From positions 868,001-932,000 of the forward strand of contig NZ_CP115174.1 of NCBI RefSeq assembly GCF_027625475.1: 64,000 nt of DNA, written 5' to 3'. The notes under the pieces are model-generated. The model saw only the letters and a program-made list of their open reading frames with translations, ran no database searches and was not told the DNA's origin. The position numbers and the translations under genes were made by a program. The stretch is from Sphingomonas abietis. Lineage in GTDB: Bacteria; Pseudomonadota; Alphaproteobacteria; Sphingomonadales; Sphingomonadaceae. Every line of letters begins with the position of its first letter. The first letter of the stretch is position 1. Positions 21,089-31,058 of the stretch are shown here, piece by piece.

Positions 21089-21643
21089 ATGACCAAACTG
21101 AACGACATCCGCGACAACGAAGGCGCCCGCAAGTCCCGTATGCGGGTCGGCCGTGGCATCGGCTCCGGCAAGGGCAAGACCGCCGGTCGCGGCCAGAAGG
21201 GCCAGAAGAGCCGCGAAGGCGTCTCGATCAAGGGCTTCGAAGGCGGCCAGATGCCGCTCCACATGCGCATCCCGAAGCGTGGCTTCAACAACCCGTTCGC
21301 CAAGGATTTCGCCGAGATCAACCTGGGCATGATCCAGAAGCTGATCGATGCCGGCACGCTCGATGCCGGCGCGGCGATCGATCACGACGCGCTCAAGGCG
21401 GTCGGCGTGGCCCGTGGCGGCAAGAACGGCGTCCGCGTTCTCGCCAAGGGCGAGTTCTCGGCCAAGCTGTCGTTCAAGGTTGCCGGTGCCAGCGCCGCCG
21501 CCAAGGCGGCGATCGAGGCCGCCGGTGGCAGCATCGAGATCTTCGAGATCGTGACCGCGGCCGAGAAGGCCGCCGCCAAGAAGAACAAGGCGCGCGACGC
21601 GGATCGCAAGGCCCGTGGCCTTCCGCCGATCAACGCGGCCTGA
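21089..21643 (+). CDS. rplO: 50S ribosomal protein L15
   Basis: A 184-residue large-subunit assembly protein. The start is the ATG at 21089 ([20 protein letters not shown]). Contains [20 protein letters not shown] and [19 protein letters not shown]. The C-terminus has an Ala/Lys-rich tail ([20 protein letters not shown]), so it is about 40 residues longer than E. coli L15. Confidence 0.96.
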   Translation: MTKLNDIRDNEGARKSRMRVGRGIGSGKGKTAGRGQKGQKSREGVSIKGFEGGQMPLHMRIPKRGFNNPFAKDFAEINLGMIQKLIDAGTLDAGAAIDHDALKAVGVARGGKNGVRVLAKGEFSAKLSFKVAGASAAAKAAIEAAGGSIEIFEIVTAAEKAAAKKNKARDADRKARGLPPINAA

Positions 21644-21671
21644 GCCTTTCGGTCAATCGGCCGCATGGGGC

Positions 21672-21700
21672 TTAGACAAGTCCGATCGGTTGCTTATATG
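21672..21700 (+). promoter_or_regulatory. Candidate secY promoter
   Basis: TTAGAC at 21672-21677, a 17-bp spacer and TATATG at 21695-21700. It lies directly against the hairpin that starts at 21701, so initiation from it would begin within the hairpin's left arm and escape termination. Confidence 0.45.
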
Positions 21701-21742
21701 AAGGCGGCGGGCGCGACGATGCGTTCCGCCGCCTTTGTTTTT
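21701..21742 (+). terminator. Rho-independent terminator between rplO and secY
   Basis: A perfect 10-bp stem (21701-21710 with 21726-21735), a 15-base loop and a T-tract (TGTTTTT). Expected to end transcripts coming from rplO. Confidence 0.75.
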
Positions 21743-21758
21743 CGGGGACGTTGAATTC

Positions 21759-23117
21759 ATGGCATCCGCCGCCAACCAGACGGCCGCAGGCCTCAGCCTG
21801 TCCAAGTTCGCCCAGGCCACCGATCTCAAGAAGCGGCTGTGGTTCACGATCGTCGCGCTGATCGTGTTCCGCCTGCTGAGCTTCGTGCCCCTGCCGGGCA
21901 TCGATCCGCACGCCCTCTCGCAGCTGTTCGAGAAGACCAACGGCGGCGTGCTCGATTTCTTCAACAATTTCTCGGGCGGCGCGCTGCATCGCATGTCGAT
22001 CGTGGCGCTGGGCGTGATGCCCTACATCACCGCCTCGATCGTCGTGCAGCTCGCCACCTCGCTCAGCCCTCAGCTGGAAGCGATCAAGAAGGAAGGCGAG
22101 AGCGGACGCAAGAAGCTCAACCAATATACCCGCTACCTGACGGTCTTCCTGACCGCGGTGCAGGGCTATTTCATCGCCGCGAGCCTTGAGCATGCGGCCG
22201 GCGTCGTGATCGAGCCGGGGATGATCTTTCGTATTTCCGCGGTGATCTCGCTGATCGGCGGCACGATGTTCCTGATGTGGCTGGGCGAGCAGATCACCTC
22301 GCGCGGCATCGGCAACGGCGTCTCGCTGATCATCATGGCCGGTATCGTCAGCCAGCTGCCGACCATCCTCTCGAACCTGTTCGAGAGCGGGCGGACTGGC
22401 GCGATCTCGCCGTTGGTGATCATCATCGCCATGGCGATCGCCTTCGCGCTGATCTACTTCATCTGCTTCATGGAACGGGCACAGCGCAAGGTGCTGATCC
22501 AGTATCCCAAGCGCCAGACCGCGCGCGGCATGATGCAGGGCGACAAGAGCTATCTGCCGCTCAAGATCAACACGTCCGGCGTGATCCCGCCGATCTTCGC
22601 CTCGTCGCTGCTGCTGATGCCGCTGACGATCGCGCAGTTCGCCGGCAACCGCGTGCAGGGCACCGGCCGCTGGAATGATATCCTGCTTACGGTTTCGGGC
22701 GCGCTCCAGCACGGGTCTCCGCTGTACCTGACGCTCTATGCCGCCGGCATCATCTTCTTCTGCTTCTTCTACACGGCGGTCGTGTTCAACCCGGAAGAGA
22801 CGGCGGACAATCTCAAGCGCTATGGCGGCTTCATCCCCGGTATCCGTCCGGGCAAGTCGACGGCCGATTATCTGGATTATGTGCTGACCCGCATCACCGT
22901 GATCGGTGCTGCCTATCTGACCGTGATCTGCCTGGTGCCGGAAGCGCTGATCAAGGCGTTCGGCCTGCCGCAGATGCAGATCACCGGCACCAGCCTGTTG
23001 ATCGTCGTCAATGTCACGATGGATACGGTGACCCAGATTCAGAGCCATCTTCTCGCGCATCAATATGGTGACCTGATCAAGAAGGCGAAGCTGAAAGGCG
23101 GCGCGCTGCGTCGCTGA
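21759..23117 (+). CDS. secY: Protein translocase subunit SecY
   Basis: A 452-residue channel-forming subunit of the Sec translocon with about ten transmembrane segments. Begins MASAANQTAAGLSLSKFAQA and has the first segment at about residues 25-43. The cytoplasmic loop signature GKKMGKRGxxNG-like region appears as GRGIGNGVSLIIMAGI. The C-terminal loop has RPGKSTADYLDYVLTRIT. Start is the ATG at 21759; an extension to 21735 would begin inside the terminator. Confidence 0.97.
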   Translation: MASAANQTAAGLSLSKFAQATDLKKRLWFTIVALIVFRLLSFVPLPGIDPHALSQLFEKTNGGVLDFFNNFSGGALHRMSIVALGVMPYITASIVVQLATSLSPQLEAIKKEGESGRKKLNQYTRYLTVFLTAVQGYFIAASLEHAAGVVIEPGMIFRISAVISLIGGTMFLMWLGEQITSRGIGNGVSLIIMAGIVSQLPTILSNLFESGRTGAISPLVIIIAMAIAFALIYFICFMERAQRKVLIQYPKRQTARGMMQGDKSYLPLKINTSGVIPPIFASSLLLMPLTIAQFAGNRVQGTGRWNDILLTVSGALQHGSPLYLTLYAAGIIFFCFFYTAVVFNPEETADNLKRYGGFIPGIRPGKSTADYLDYVLTRITVIGAAYLTVICLVPEALIKAFGLPQMQITGTSLLIVVNVTMDTVTQIQSHLLAHQYGDLIKKAKLKGGALRR

Positions 23118-23150
23118 TCGGCGGCAGCGTCTAGAAGTGGAAGGGAACGC

Positions 23151-23804
23151 ATGAATATCATCCTGCTGGGGCCGCCGGGCGCCGGGAAGGGCACGCAGGC
23201 CGATCGGCTGGTCAAGGCGCGCGGCATGGTCCAGCTGTCGACCGGCGACATGCTGCGCGCCGCGGTGAAGGCCGGGACGCCGACCGGGCTCAAGGCCAAG
23301 GCGGTGATGGATGCAGGCCAGCTCGTATCGGACGACATCGTGTCGGGCATCATCGGCGATGCGCTGGACGGGATCGAGCCCGGTCACGGCGGGATCTTCG
23401 ATGGCTATCCGCGCACCCAGGCCCAGGCGGTCTCGCTCGACGAGATCCTCGATGCCCGTGGCCGGACGCTCGACCATGTGATCGAACTGTCGGTCGATGA
23501 GGACAAGCTGGTCGAGCGGATCGTTGGCCGCTTCACCTGCGCCCAGTGCGGCGCCGGCTATCACGACAGCTTCAAGCTGCCGAAGGTGTCAGGCACCTGC
23601 GACGTCTGCGGCAGTCACGAGTTCAAGCGCCGTCCCGATGACAATGAGGAGACGGTGCGGACCCGCATGGCGGAGTATCGCGCCAAGACCCAGCCGATCC
23701 TGCCTTATTACGAGGCCAAGGGGCTGGTCAGCCGCGTCGACGGCATGGCCGACATCGACCATGTCGGCGCCGCGATCGACGCGATCCTCGACGCGAAGGG
23801 CTGA
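23151..23804 (+). CDS. adk: Adenylate kinase with zinc-type lid
   Basis: A 217-residue AMP/ADP/ATP-interconverting enzyme. The P-loop is GPPGAGKGTQ at residues 7-16, and the AMP-binding RGMVQLSTGDMLR follows. The long-form lid holds four cysteines (CAQC and CDVC) of the zinc-binding type, here spaced as in Gram-positive enzymes. Its place after secY is conserved in alphaproteobacteria. Confidence 0.96.
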   Translation: MNIILLGPPGAGKGTQADRLVKARGMVQLSTGDMLRAAVKAGTPTGLKAKAVMDAGQLVSDDIVSGIIGDALDGIEPGHGGIFDGYPRTQAQAVSLDEILDARGRTLDHVIELSVDEDKLVERIVGRFTCAQCGAGYHDSFKLPKVSGTCDVCGSHEFKRRPDDNEETVRTRMAEYRAKTQPILPYYEAKGLVSRVDGMADIDHVGAAIDAILDAKG

Positions 23805-23813
23805 ACGCCCGCG

Positions 23814-23858
23814 GCTTCCCGATCGCGCCGGTGACGACTGTCGGCGCAATCGGGAAGC
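23814..23858. other. Large imperfect palindrome after adk
   Basis: Arms of 16 bases (23814-23829 and 23843-23858) with one mismatch and a 13-base loop. There is no T-tract. It may end the secY-adk transcript or stabilise it. Confidence 0.45.
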
Positions 23859-23934
23859 GAGCTGCCGTTTCGCTCCGCCGAACGGCATGAGCGAGGCGCT
23901 TGCATAATCGGCGCGATCCTCCGATGGGCGGCGC

Positions 23935-24198
23935 ATGGATATCGACGCGCTCCTCCAGCATTATTTCGGCACCGACGATCCCGATACGATCACCGATCTC
24001 GGCTTCACGATCGGATCGGAGCGGTTGCGGGTCGATTTCGGCACCGAGCAGGAGCCCGGCCGTCGCTTCGCCCTGTGGACGCTGATGGAGGTGTTTGGCA
24101 TCGCGCCGACCCCGGCTGACGCCTTCCCCAAACATCCCGAACTGAAGCGGGCCGCCGAGGATTATCTCTCGGCCGCCTGGAAGATGGAACAGGAATAG
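23935..24198 (+). CDS. Small acidic hypothetical protein
   Basis: An 87-residue acidic soluble protein with no recognised family, signal peptide or membrane segment. It reads as compact and well-formed (LLQHYFGTDDPDTITDLGF at the start, a Pro-rich turn near residue 60, a helical end). It ends four bases before the SURF1 gene, which suggests co-transcription. Function unknown; a role linked to SURF1 would be a guess. Confidence 0.6.
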   Translation: MDIDALLQHYFGTDDPDTITDLGFTIGSERLRVDFGTEQEPGRRFALWTLMEVFGIAPTPADAFPKHPELKRAAEDYLSAAWKMEQE

Positions 24199-24202
24199 CC
24201 GC

Positions 24203-24982
24203 GTGACCCACAGCGATGCCCAGGATGACGATCGCCCCGCCGCACGGCGGTCGAACGGGAAACTGATCGGCTTCGGCGCGCTGCTGCTCTTTTGGTTCGT
24301 CGCCTTCTGCGTGCTGGGCACCTGGCAGGTCCACCGCCTTTCCTGGAAGCTGAACCTGATCGCGACGGTCGATCGGCGCGTCCATGCGCCGCCGGTGGCA
24401 CCGCCGGGGCCGGCCGACTGGAGTCCGCAGGATGTCGCGGACTATAATTATCTGCACGTCCGGGTGCGCGGCACCTTCCTCAACGATCGCGAGACGCTGA
24501 CCCAGGCGGTGAGCGAGCAGGGACCGGGATTCTGGGTGATGACGCCGCTGCGTACCGATCAGGGCTTCAACCTGCTGGTCAATCGCGGCTTCGTGCCGGA
24601 CGATCATCGTCAGGCCGCGACGCGCCGCGCGGGGTTGCCGCAGGGCGAGGTGACGGTGATCGGGCTGGTCCGCCTCAGCGAGCCGAAGGGTGGCTTCCTG
24701 CAAAGCAACAAGCCTGCATCGGACGAATGGCATTCGCGCGACGTCGCGGCGATCGCAGCGAAGCGCGGACTGGGCGACGTCGCGCCCTATTTCGTCGATG
24801 CGGATGCCGCGCCCAATCCGGGGGGATGGCCCTTGGGGGGGCAGACGGTCGTGAGTTTCCCCAACAATCATCTGCAATATGCCATCACCTGGTATGGCCT
24901 CGCCGTGCTGATGCTGGTCGGTGGGGTGTTGCTCGTCCGCGGCGAGCGTGCCGCCCGGCGGAGCGGGGCGAGCGGGGAATAG
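24203..24982 (+). CDS. SURF1 family protein (cytochrome oxidase assembly)
   Basis: A 259-residue inner-membrane protein of the SURF1/Shy1 family, which helps insert haem a into cytochrome c oxidase. The N-terminal membrane segment (about residues 24-42) is followed by the family signature LGTWQVHRLSWK. The periplasmic domain contains LLVNRGFVP, and a second membrane segment ends NNHLQYAITWYGLAVLMLV. It begins GTG after the small ORF. In many alphaproteobacteria it sits with cox genes, so this location is unusual. Confidence 0.87.
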   Translation: MTHSDAQDDDRPAARRSNGKLIGFGALLLFWFVAFCVLGTWQVHRLSWKLNLIATVDRRVHAPPVAPPGPADWSPQDVADYNYLHVRVRGTFLNDRETLTQAVSEQGPGFWVMTPLRTDQGFNLLVNRGFVPDDHRQAATRRAGLPQGEVTVIGLVRLSEPKGGFLQSNKPASDEWHSRDVAAIAAKRGLGDVAPYFVDADAAPNPGGWPLGGQTVVSFPNNHLQYAITWYGLAVLMLVGGVLLVRGERAARRSGASGE

Positions 24983-25016
24983 CTCCCCCCGCCGAGGCAG
25001 GGGGAGCGATCCGGCC

Positions 25017-26072
25017 TCAGGCGTCCTGAAGCGTCTTGCTGTCGATCACGAAGCGATACTTCACGTCGCCCTTGAGCATGCGCTCATAGGCGGCTTCGAT
25101 ATCCTGGATGGCGATCATCTCGATATCGGAGACAATCCCCTTCTCGGCGCAGAAGTCGAGCATCTCCTGCGTCTCGGCGATGCCGCCGATCAGCGAGCCG
25201 GCGAGCGAGCGGCGCTTGAAGATCATGCTCATCACGCTCGGCGAGGGATGCGGATGCTCGGGCACGCCGACCAGCGTCATCGTGCCGTCGCGCTTGAGCA
25301 GGTTGAGGAACGCATCCAGATTGTGGCTCGCTGCCACGGTGTTGAGGATGAAGTCGAAGCTGCCGACATGGGCCTGCATCTCTTCGTCATTCTTCGACAC
25401 CACCACCTCGTCGGCACCGAGCTGCTTCGCCGCTTCGCGCTTGTTGTCCGACGTGGTGAAGGCGACGACATGGGCGCCCAGCGCATGGGCGAGCTTGATG
25501 CCCATATGGCCGAGGCCGCCGATCCCGACGATGCCCACCTTCATGCCCGGCCCGACATTCCAGTGGCGCAGCGGCGACCAGGTGGTGATCCCGGCGCAGA
25601 GCAACGGTGCGACGGCGGCGAGTTGCTCCTCGCTGTGCGTCACCTTGAGGGCGAAATGCTCCTTGACCACGATGGCATCCGAATAGCCGCCATAGGTGTT
25701 CTCGCCGGAGCCGCTATTGTCGCCATTATAGGTGCCGGTGAAGCCGTTCTCGCAATATTGCTCGAGGCCCTCGTCGCACGACGCGCAATGATCGCAGCTG
25801 TCGACCATGCAGCCGACGCCGGCGATATCGCCGACCTTGAACTTGGTGACGTCGCCGCCGACGGCGCTGACGCGGCCGACGATCTCGTGACCCGGCACGC
25901 ACGGCCAGATCGTGTTGGTCCATTCGCCACGCGCCTGGTGGAGATCCGAATGGCAGACGCCGCAATAGAGGATGTCGATCTTCACATCCTTCGGCCCCGG
26001 CGCGCGGCGTTCAATCTCGAAGGGCGCAAGGGGAGAGTCTGCGGTTTGTGCCGCATAGGCTTTGGTGGCCAT
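25017..26072 (-). CDS. Zinc-dependent NAD(P) alcohol dehydrogenase, YahK/CAD type
   Basis: A 351-residue medium-chain dehydrogenase/reductase, probably an aldehyde reductase. The catalytic zinc site begins CGVCHSDLH, and the structural zinc loop reads GCMVDSCDHCASCDEGLEQY with four cysteines. The Rossmann motif is GIGGLGHMGIKLA. The start is the ATG at 26072 (MATKAYAAQTADSPL); reading further upstream gives a basic non-family extension. It is antisense to the surrounding ribosomal genes and lies between SURF1 and rpsM. Natural substrate unknown. Confidence 0.88.
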   Translation of the reverse strand: MATKAYAAQTADSPLAPFEIERRAPGPKDVKIDILYCGVCHSDLHQARGEWTNTIWPCVPGHEIVGRVSAVGGDVTKFKVGDIAGVGCMVDSCDHCASCDEGLEQYCENGFTGTYNGDNSGSGENTYGGYSDAIVVKEHFALKVTHSEEQLAAVAPLLCAGITTWSPLRHWNVGPGMKVGIVGIGGLGHMGIKLAHALGAHVVAFTTSDNKREAAKQLGADEVVVSKNDEEMQAHVGSFDFILNTVAASHNLDAFLNLLKRDGTMTLVGVPEHPHPSPSVMSMIFKRRSLAGSLIGGIAETQEMLDFCAEKGIVSDIEMIAIQDIEAAYERMLKGDVKYRFVIDSKTLQDA

Positions 26073-26185
26073 GTTGCTGAACCTCTGGAAAATGGGGGGA
26101 GGCCCATGATAGGGTCCGGCGGGATAGATATTCAACCGGGCGGTACATATATCTTTTGCGCGTCGCCGGTGTTGCTCGGCCAATC

Positions 26186-26214
26186 TTGACATCATGCGAC
26201 TCGGTCTTTAGGGC
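26186..26214 (+). promoter_or_regulatory. Candidate promoter of the rpsM (alpha) operon
   Basis: A perfect TTGACA at 26186-26191 with a TTTAGGGC stretch 15-17 bp downstream. The -10 is poor, but the -35 is exact and the divergent gene arrangement requires a promoter in this gap. Confidence 0.4.
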
Positions 26215-26341
26215 ACCCCGATCCCAAACCGGCTATCCGGCGGCACCGTTGCTGTGCCCGTCGGCTATCCTGCGTTTTGGGCGAAGCGACGAGATGGGGC
26301 ACCTCAGCCGGGCGCCCCGTGGAGCAGGAGAAAGTTTTACC

Positions 26342-26710
26342 ATGGCTCGTATTGCGGGTGTCAACATCCCGACCAACAAGCGCGTTGAAATCGCGTTGAC
26401 CTACATTCACGGCATCGGTTCCACCAAGGCCAAGGAAATCACCGCGCAGCTCGGCATCGAGCCTCAGCGTCGCGTGCAGGATCTGTCGGATCAGGAAGTG
26501 CTCCAGATCCGCGAAGCGATCGACGCGGGCTACACCGTGGAAGGCGATCTTCGCCGCCAGGTGGCGATGAACATCAAGCGCCTGATGGATCTCGCCTGCT
26601 ACCGTGGCCTCCGCCATCGCAAGGGCCTCCCGGTTCGCGGCCAGCGCACGCACACCAATGCGCGCACCCGCAAGGGCAAGGCCAAGCCGATCGCCGGCAA
26701 GAAGAAGTAA
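26342..26710 (+). CDS. rpsM: 30S ribosomal protein S13
   Basis: A 122-residue head protein contacting S19 and P-site tRNA. Begins [20 protein letters not shown] and ends with the conserved [20 protein letters not shown] and a basic tail. AGGAG lies 12 bases before the ATG. First gene of the alpha operon, which here lacks rpmJ and infA in front of it. Confidence 0.97.
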   Translation: MARIAGVNIPTNKRVEIALTYIHGIGSTKAKEITAQLGIEPQRRVQDLSDQEVLQIREAIDAGYTVEGDLRRQVAMNIKRLMDLACYRGLRHRKGLPVRGQRTHTNARTRKGKAKPIAGKKK

Positions 26711-26774
26711 GCAGGCGCCGGTAAGAGCGGCCTCGCGGTCGCTCCCGGTCCTCTTTCAGTAGGACAGCAGAAAA

Positions 26775-27164
26775 ATGGCACGTGAACCTCAGCGCATCAA
26801 GCGGCGCGAGCGCAAGAACATCACCGCCGGCGTCGCCCATGTGAACGCCAGCTTCAACAACACCATGATCACCATCACGGACGCGCAGGGCAATGCCATC
26901 GCGTGGTCGTCGGCGGGCATGATGGGCTTCAAGGGTTCGCGCAAGTCGACCCCTTATGCCGCACAGGTTGCCGCCGAAGACGCGGGCAAGAAGGCCGCCG
27001 AGCATGGCGTCCGCACGCTCGAAGTCGAGGTGAAGGGCCCCGGTTCGGGCCGTGAGAGCGCGCTTCGCGCCCTCCAGGCTGTCGGTTTCCAGATCACGTC
27101 GATCCGCGACGTGACCTCGATCCCGCACAACGGCGTTCGCCCTTCCAAGCGCCGTCGCGTCTGA
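26775..27164 (+). CDS. rpsK: 30S ribosomal protein S11
   Basis: A 129-residue platform protein near the Shine-Dalgarno helix. Signature segments are [19 protein letters not shown] and [15 protein letters not shown], and it ends [17 protein letters not shown]. It follows rpsM in canonical order with AGGACAGCAG upstream. Confidence 0.97.
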   Translation: MAREPQRIKRRERKNITAGVAHVNASFNNTMITITDAQGNAIAWSSAGMMGFKGSRKSTPYAAQVAAEDAGKKAAEHGVRTLEVEVKGPGSGRESALRALQAVGFQITSIRDVTSIPHNGVRPSKRRRV

Positions 27165-27172
27165 TCTTTTCC

Positions 27173-27199
27173 GGAGCGTGGGGCCGTCACCCACGCTCC
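27173..27199 (+). other. Stem-loop between rpsK and rpoA
   Basis: A perfect 10-bp stem (27173-27182 with 27190-27199) and a 7-base loop, followed by CGTTTCCC. Without a real T-tract it may be a weak attenuator or processing site. Confidence 0.4.
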
Positions 27200-27256
27200 C
27201 GTTTCCCGGCCGCGGGTGGACGCATCCGCTTTGGCCCAACCCTTGAGGGAACACAC

Positions 27257-28324
27257 ATGGCCGTCAACGCCAAGAACTGGCAGGAACTCAAGAAGCCCAA
27301 CGGTCTCGAGAAGAAGAGCGGGGACGGCAAGCGCCGTGCCACCTTCGTCGCCGAGCCGCTCGAGCGTGGCTTCGGCCTGACGCTCGGCAACGCGCTGCGC
27401 CGCGTGCTGCTCTCGTCGCTCCAGGGCGCCGCCGTCACCTCGATCAAGATCGAGAACGTCCTGCACGAATTCTCGTCGCTGGCCGGCGTGCGCGAGGACG
27501 TGACCGACATCGTTCTGAACGTCAAGCAGATCGCGCTGCGGATGCAGGGCGAGGGGACGAAGCGTCTCCAGCTGTCGGCGACCGGACCTGCGGAAGTCAC
27601 CGCCGGCATGATCGCCACCAGCGGCGACATCGAGGTGATGAACCCCGATCTCGTGATCTGCCATCTCGACGAGGGTGCGACGCTCAACATGGAGCTGACC
27701 GCCGCTTCGGGTAAGGGCTATGTCACCGCCGCGATGAACCGTCCGCTCGATGCGCCGATCGGCCTCATCCCCGTCGATGCGCTCTACTCGCCGGTTCGCC
27801 AGGTCGCGTACAAGGTGGAGAACACCCGCGTCGGCCAGGAGCTCGATTACGACAAGCTCACGCTGACGATCGAGACCGACGGCACCGTGATCCCGGAAGA
27901 CGGCCTGGCCTATGCCGCGCGCATCCTTCAGGATCAGCTCCAGCTGTTCGTCCACTTCGACGACGGCCTGACCCTCACCACGTCGGTTCCGACGATGGCG
28001 GGCGTCGCCGTTCCGTCGGCCGGTGGCGCCGAGCCGGAGCAGGATGCCAACCAGCTCAACCGCTACCTTCTCAAGAAGGTGGACGAGCTCGAGCTGTCGG
28101 TGCGCTCCGCGAACTGCCTCAAGAACGACAACATCATCTACATCGGCGATCTGGTCCAGAAGACCGAGGCCGAGATGCTGCGCACGCCGAACTTCGGCCG
28201 CAAGTCGCTCAACGAGATCAAGGAAGTGCTCTCCTCGATGGGTCTGCGCCTCGGCATGGACATCCCGGGCTGGCCGCCCGAGAATATCGAGGAAATGGCC
28301 AAGAAGCTCGAACAGGAATATTAA
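27257..28324 (+). CDS. rpoA: RNA polymerase alpha subunit
   Basis: A 355-residue subunit that nucleates RNA polymerase assembly. The N-terminal dimerisation domain carries [21 protein letters not shown] linker near residue 255 leads to the C-terminal DNA/activator-binding domain with [18 protein letters not shown], slightly altered in this window to [14 protein letters not shown]. Normal alphaproteobacterial length and position. Confidence 0.97.
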   Translation: MAVNAKNWQELKKPNGLEKKSGDGKRRATFVAEPLERGFGLTLGNALRRVLLSSLQGAAVTSIKIENVLHEFSSLAGVREDVTDIVLNVKQIALRMQGEGTKRLQLSATGPAEVTAGMIATSGDIEVMNPDLVICHLDEGATLNMELTAASGKGYVTAAMNRPLDAPIGLIPVDALYSPVRQVAYKVENTRVGQELDYDKLTLTIETDGTVIPEDGLAYAARILQDQLQLFVHFDDGLTLTTSVPTMAGVAVPSAGGAEPEQDANQLNRYLLKKVDELELSVRSANCLKNDNIIYIGDLVQKTEAEMLRTPNFGRKSLNEIKEVLSSMGLRLGMDIPGWPPENIEEMAKKLEQEY

Positions 28325-28366
28325 TCCTGCTCGGACTTTGAAGCCGGCTCTGACGTTAAAGGGTGT

Positions 28367-28390
28367 GGGCGGTGCCCTGTTTCACCGCCC
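28367..28390 (+). other. Stem-loop between rpoA and rplQ
   Basis: A perfect 8-bp stem of GGGCGGTG and CACCGCCC around an 8-base loop. There is no T-tract. Confidence 0.35.
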
Positions 28391-28441
28391 GGCCCGCAGT
28401 ACCTTGAACGGCTGCGGGACGAACAATGAAGGAAGACTAAC

Positions 28442-28864
28442 ATGCGCCATCGTGTAGGCGGTCGTAAGCTCCAGCGCACCGGTTCGCACCGTACCGCGCT
28501 GTTCCGCAACCAGTCGGCCGCGCTGATCAAGCACGAGCAGATCACCACCACCCTCGCCAAGGCGAAGGAGCTTCGCCCCTATGTCGAGAAGCTGGTGACG
28601 CTGGCGAAGAAGGGTGGCCTGTCCAACCGTCGTCTCGCCCATGCCCGTATGCTCGACGATACCCAGCTGGTGAAGCTGTTCGACGTGATCGCGACCCGCT
28701 ACGCCGATCGCAACGGCGGCTATACCCGCATCATCAAGGCCGGCATCCGCGCTTCGGATGCGGCGCCGATGGCGATCATCGAGTTCGTCGATCGGGACGT
28801 CTCGGCCAAGGGCCAGGATTCGGGCCCGGTCTATTCGGACGACGATCTGGACGAAGCCGCCTGA
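28442..28864 (+). CDS. rplQ: 50S ribosomal protein L17
   Basis: A 140-residue protein at the tunnel exit. Begins [20 protein letters not shown] and contains [21 protein letters not shown] short acidic tail closes it. Last gene of the alpha operon, followed by a strong terminator. Confidence 0.96.
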   Translation: MRHRVGGRKLQRTGSHRTALFRNQSAALIKHEQITTTLAKAKELRPYVEKLVTLAKKGGLSNRRLAHARMLDDTQLVKLFDVIATRYADRNGGYTRIIKAGIRASDAAPMAIIEFVDRDVSAKGQDSGPVYSDDDLDEAA

Positions 28865-28892
28865 GCTTCGCTCCGTCGTACCAGACCAACGG

Positions 28893-28923
28893 AAGGGCCG
28901 TCCCGGATCGGGGCGGCCCTTTT
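28893..28923 (+). terminator. Rho-independent terminator of the alpha operon
   Basis: An 8-bp stem (28893-28900 with 28914-28921) with extra pairing in the loop, ending in TTTT. It closes the whole ribosomal supercluster. Confidence 0.8.
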
Positions 28924-29000
28924 GCTATGGGGTCGGCATGGTTGCATGGCCGCCGCCGCGCGCTAGAGCGGATGGCTTGGCGTGACAGGAGACGAAGCCG

Positions 29001-31058
29001 ATGACCCCCGATGGCCCGATCGCCTATCCCGAAACGGCGCGAGACGATATCGTCGAGGAATTGGCGGGGCGCCGGATCGCGGACCCGTGGCGCTGGCTGG
29101 AAGGCGATGTCCGTCATGACGAGCGGGTGGCGGCCTGGGTCAAGGTACAAGCAGACCTGACTGCCGCCTATCTGGATACGCTGCCGGGCCGCGGCGCGAT
29201 TCGTGAACGGCTGACGGGCTTGTGGAATTACGAGCGAGTTTCGGTGCCGCGCCGGCGCGGCGGCCGCTATTTCTTCCGCCGCAACAGCGGGCTGGAGGCG
29301 CAGCCGGTGCTGTGCGTGCGGGATATGCTGGACGCCGCACCGCGCGTGCTGCTCGATCCGGCCGGCTGGTCCGGCGACGGTGCCACCGCACTGGGCGAGT
29401 GGGAGCCATCGAAGGACGGCAAGCGCGTCGTCTATGCGGTGCAGGATGGCGGCAGTGACTGGCGGACGCTGCGCGTGCTGGACGTGACCAGCGGAGAGAC
29501 GCTGGCCGACGAAGTTCGCTGGGTGAAGTTTTCGGGCCTCGCCTGGGCCGGCAACGGATCGGGCTTCTTCTATTCTCGCTTTCCCGAGCCCCGCGCCGGG
29601 CTGGAGCATCAGGCCCAGAATCTCGATCACGGCATCTATTTCCATCGGCTCGGCACGGACCAATCGGCCGACTTCCTGGTCTACGCGACCTCCGATCGCC
29701 CGCGCCTGATCCACGCCGGCGAGGTGAGCGAGGATGGCCGCTGGCTGCTGATCTCGTCGGCGGAAGGGACGGAGGCACGAACCGAACTGATCGTGATCGA
29801 CCTCACCGCACCGAAGCTCGCACCGAAAATCCTGGTGCGCGGGCTGGAGAATGACTGGCGGCTGGCCGGCTCCAAGGGCGACGTCTTCTATTTCGTCACC
29901 GATCTGGAGGCGCCGCGCCGTCGCATCGTCTCGATCGACGTCGGCTCCGAGATGCGCCGCCGTCGCGAGATCGTGGCGCATGGCGAGGATCTGGTCGCCG
30001 ATGCGCTGGTCGTGGGCGATCGGCTGCTGGTGTCGGTGCTCCGCAATGTCGCCAGCGAATTGCGGCTTTACGATCTCGACGGCCGGCTGATGGACACGGT
30101 CGCGCTGCCGGGAGTCGGCGCGGTGGCGGCGATGGAGGGGGATGGCAGTAGCGCCGAGGCCTTCTTCGCCTTCACCAGCTATGACAGGCCGACCGAGATC
30201 CATCGCCTCGATGTCGCCAGTGCGGCGGTGCTTCCCTATGCACAGCCGTCGCTCTCCTTCGATCGGGACAGCTTCGTGGTCGAGCAGTCGGCCGCGACGT
30301 CGCGCGACGGCACCGTCATCCCGCTCTTCCTGTTGCGCCGGCGCGATGTCACCGGCCCGGCGCCGACGATGCTCTATGGCTATGGCGGATTCGAGATTTC
30401 GCTGACCCCCGGCTTCTCGCCGGCGGCGCTCGGCTGGGTGGCGATGGGCGGCGTCTATGCCGTTGCCAACATCCGGGGCGGGGGCGAATATGGCAAGGCG
30501 TGGCATGATGGCGGGCGCCGGGCCAACAAGCAGAACGTCTTCGACGATTTCATCGCGGCGGCGGAGCAGTTGCAGGTGGACGGCACCGCCTCGCGGATCG
30601 TGATCCACGGCCACAGCAATGGCGGGCTGTTGGTGGCCGCCGTCACCAACCAGCGGCCGGACCTGTTCGCCGCCGCGCTGCCGGCGGTCGGCGTCCACGA
30701 CATGCTGCGCTTCCACCGCTTCACCGCGGGGCGCTACTGGATCGACGATTATGGCGATCCCGGCCGCGAGGAGGATCTCGCGGTGTTGCTCGGCTATTCG
30801 CCGATCCACAATATCCGCGACGGCGTGGACTATCCGCCGATCCTGATCGCCACCGCCGATACCGACGATCGTGTCGTGCCCGCGCACAGCTTCAAATATG
30901 CCGCGGCCCTGCAGACAGCGCAGATCGGGCTGAAGCCGCATCTGATCCGCATCGAGACCCGCGCCGGCCACGGATCGGGCAAGCCCACCGCCAAGCAGAT
31001 CGAGGAGGTCGCCGATCTGTGGGCATTCGCAGCCTATTGGAGCGGGCTGGCGGTTTAG
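29001..31058 (+). CDS. Prolyl oligopeptidase family serine peptidase (S9A)
   Basis: A 685-residue enzyme with an N-terminal beta-propeller that filters substrates and a C-terminal alpha/beta-hydrolase domain. It cleaves short peptides after proline or related residues (family knowledge). The nucleophile is Ser539 in GHSNGG, the acid lies in [13 protein letters not shown] and the base is His657 in RAGHGSGKP. No signal peptide is seen, so it is probably cytoplasmic. Full family length, apparently monocistronic. Confidence 0.92.
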   Translation: MTPDGPIAYPETARDDIVEELAGRRIADPWRWLEGDVRHDERVAAWVKVQADLTAAYLDTLPGRGAIRERLTGLWNYERVSVPRRRGGRYFFRRNSGLEAQPVLCVRDMLDAAPRVLLDPAGWSGDGATALGEWEPSKDGKRVVYAVQDGGSDWRTLRVLDVTSGETLADEVRWVKFSGLAWAGNGSGFFYSRFPEPRAGLEHQAQNLDHGIYFHRLGTDQSADFLVYATSDRPRLIHAGEVSEDGRWLLISSAEGTEARTELIVIDLTAPKLAPKILVRGLENDWRLAGSKGDVFYFVTDLEAPRRRIVSIDVGSEMRRRREIVAHGEDLVADALVVGDRLLVSVLRNVASELRLYDLDGRLMDTVALPGVGAVAAMEGDGSSAEAFFAFTSYDRPTEIHRLDVASAAVLPYAQPSLSFDRDSFVVEQSAATSRDGTVIPLFLLRRRDVTGPAPTMLYGYGGFEISLTPGFSPAALGWVAMGGVYAVANIRGGGEYGKAWHDGGRRANKQNVFDDFIAAAEQLQVDGTASRIVIHGHSNGGLLVAAVTNQRPDLFAAALPAVGVHDMLRFHRFTAGRYWIDDYGDPGREEDLAVLLGYSPIHNIRDGVDYPPILIATADTDDRVVPAHSFKYAAALQTAQIGLKPHLIRIETRAGHGSGKPTAKQIEEVADLWAFAAYWSGLAV

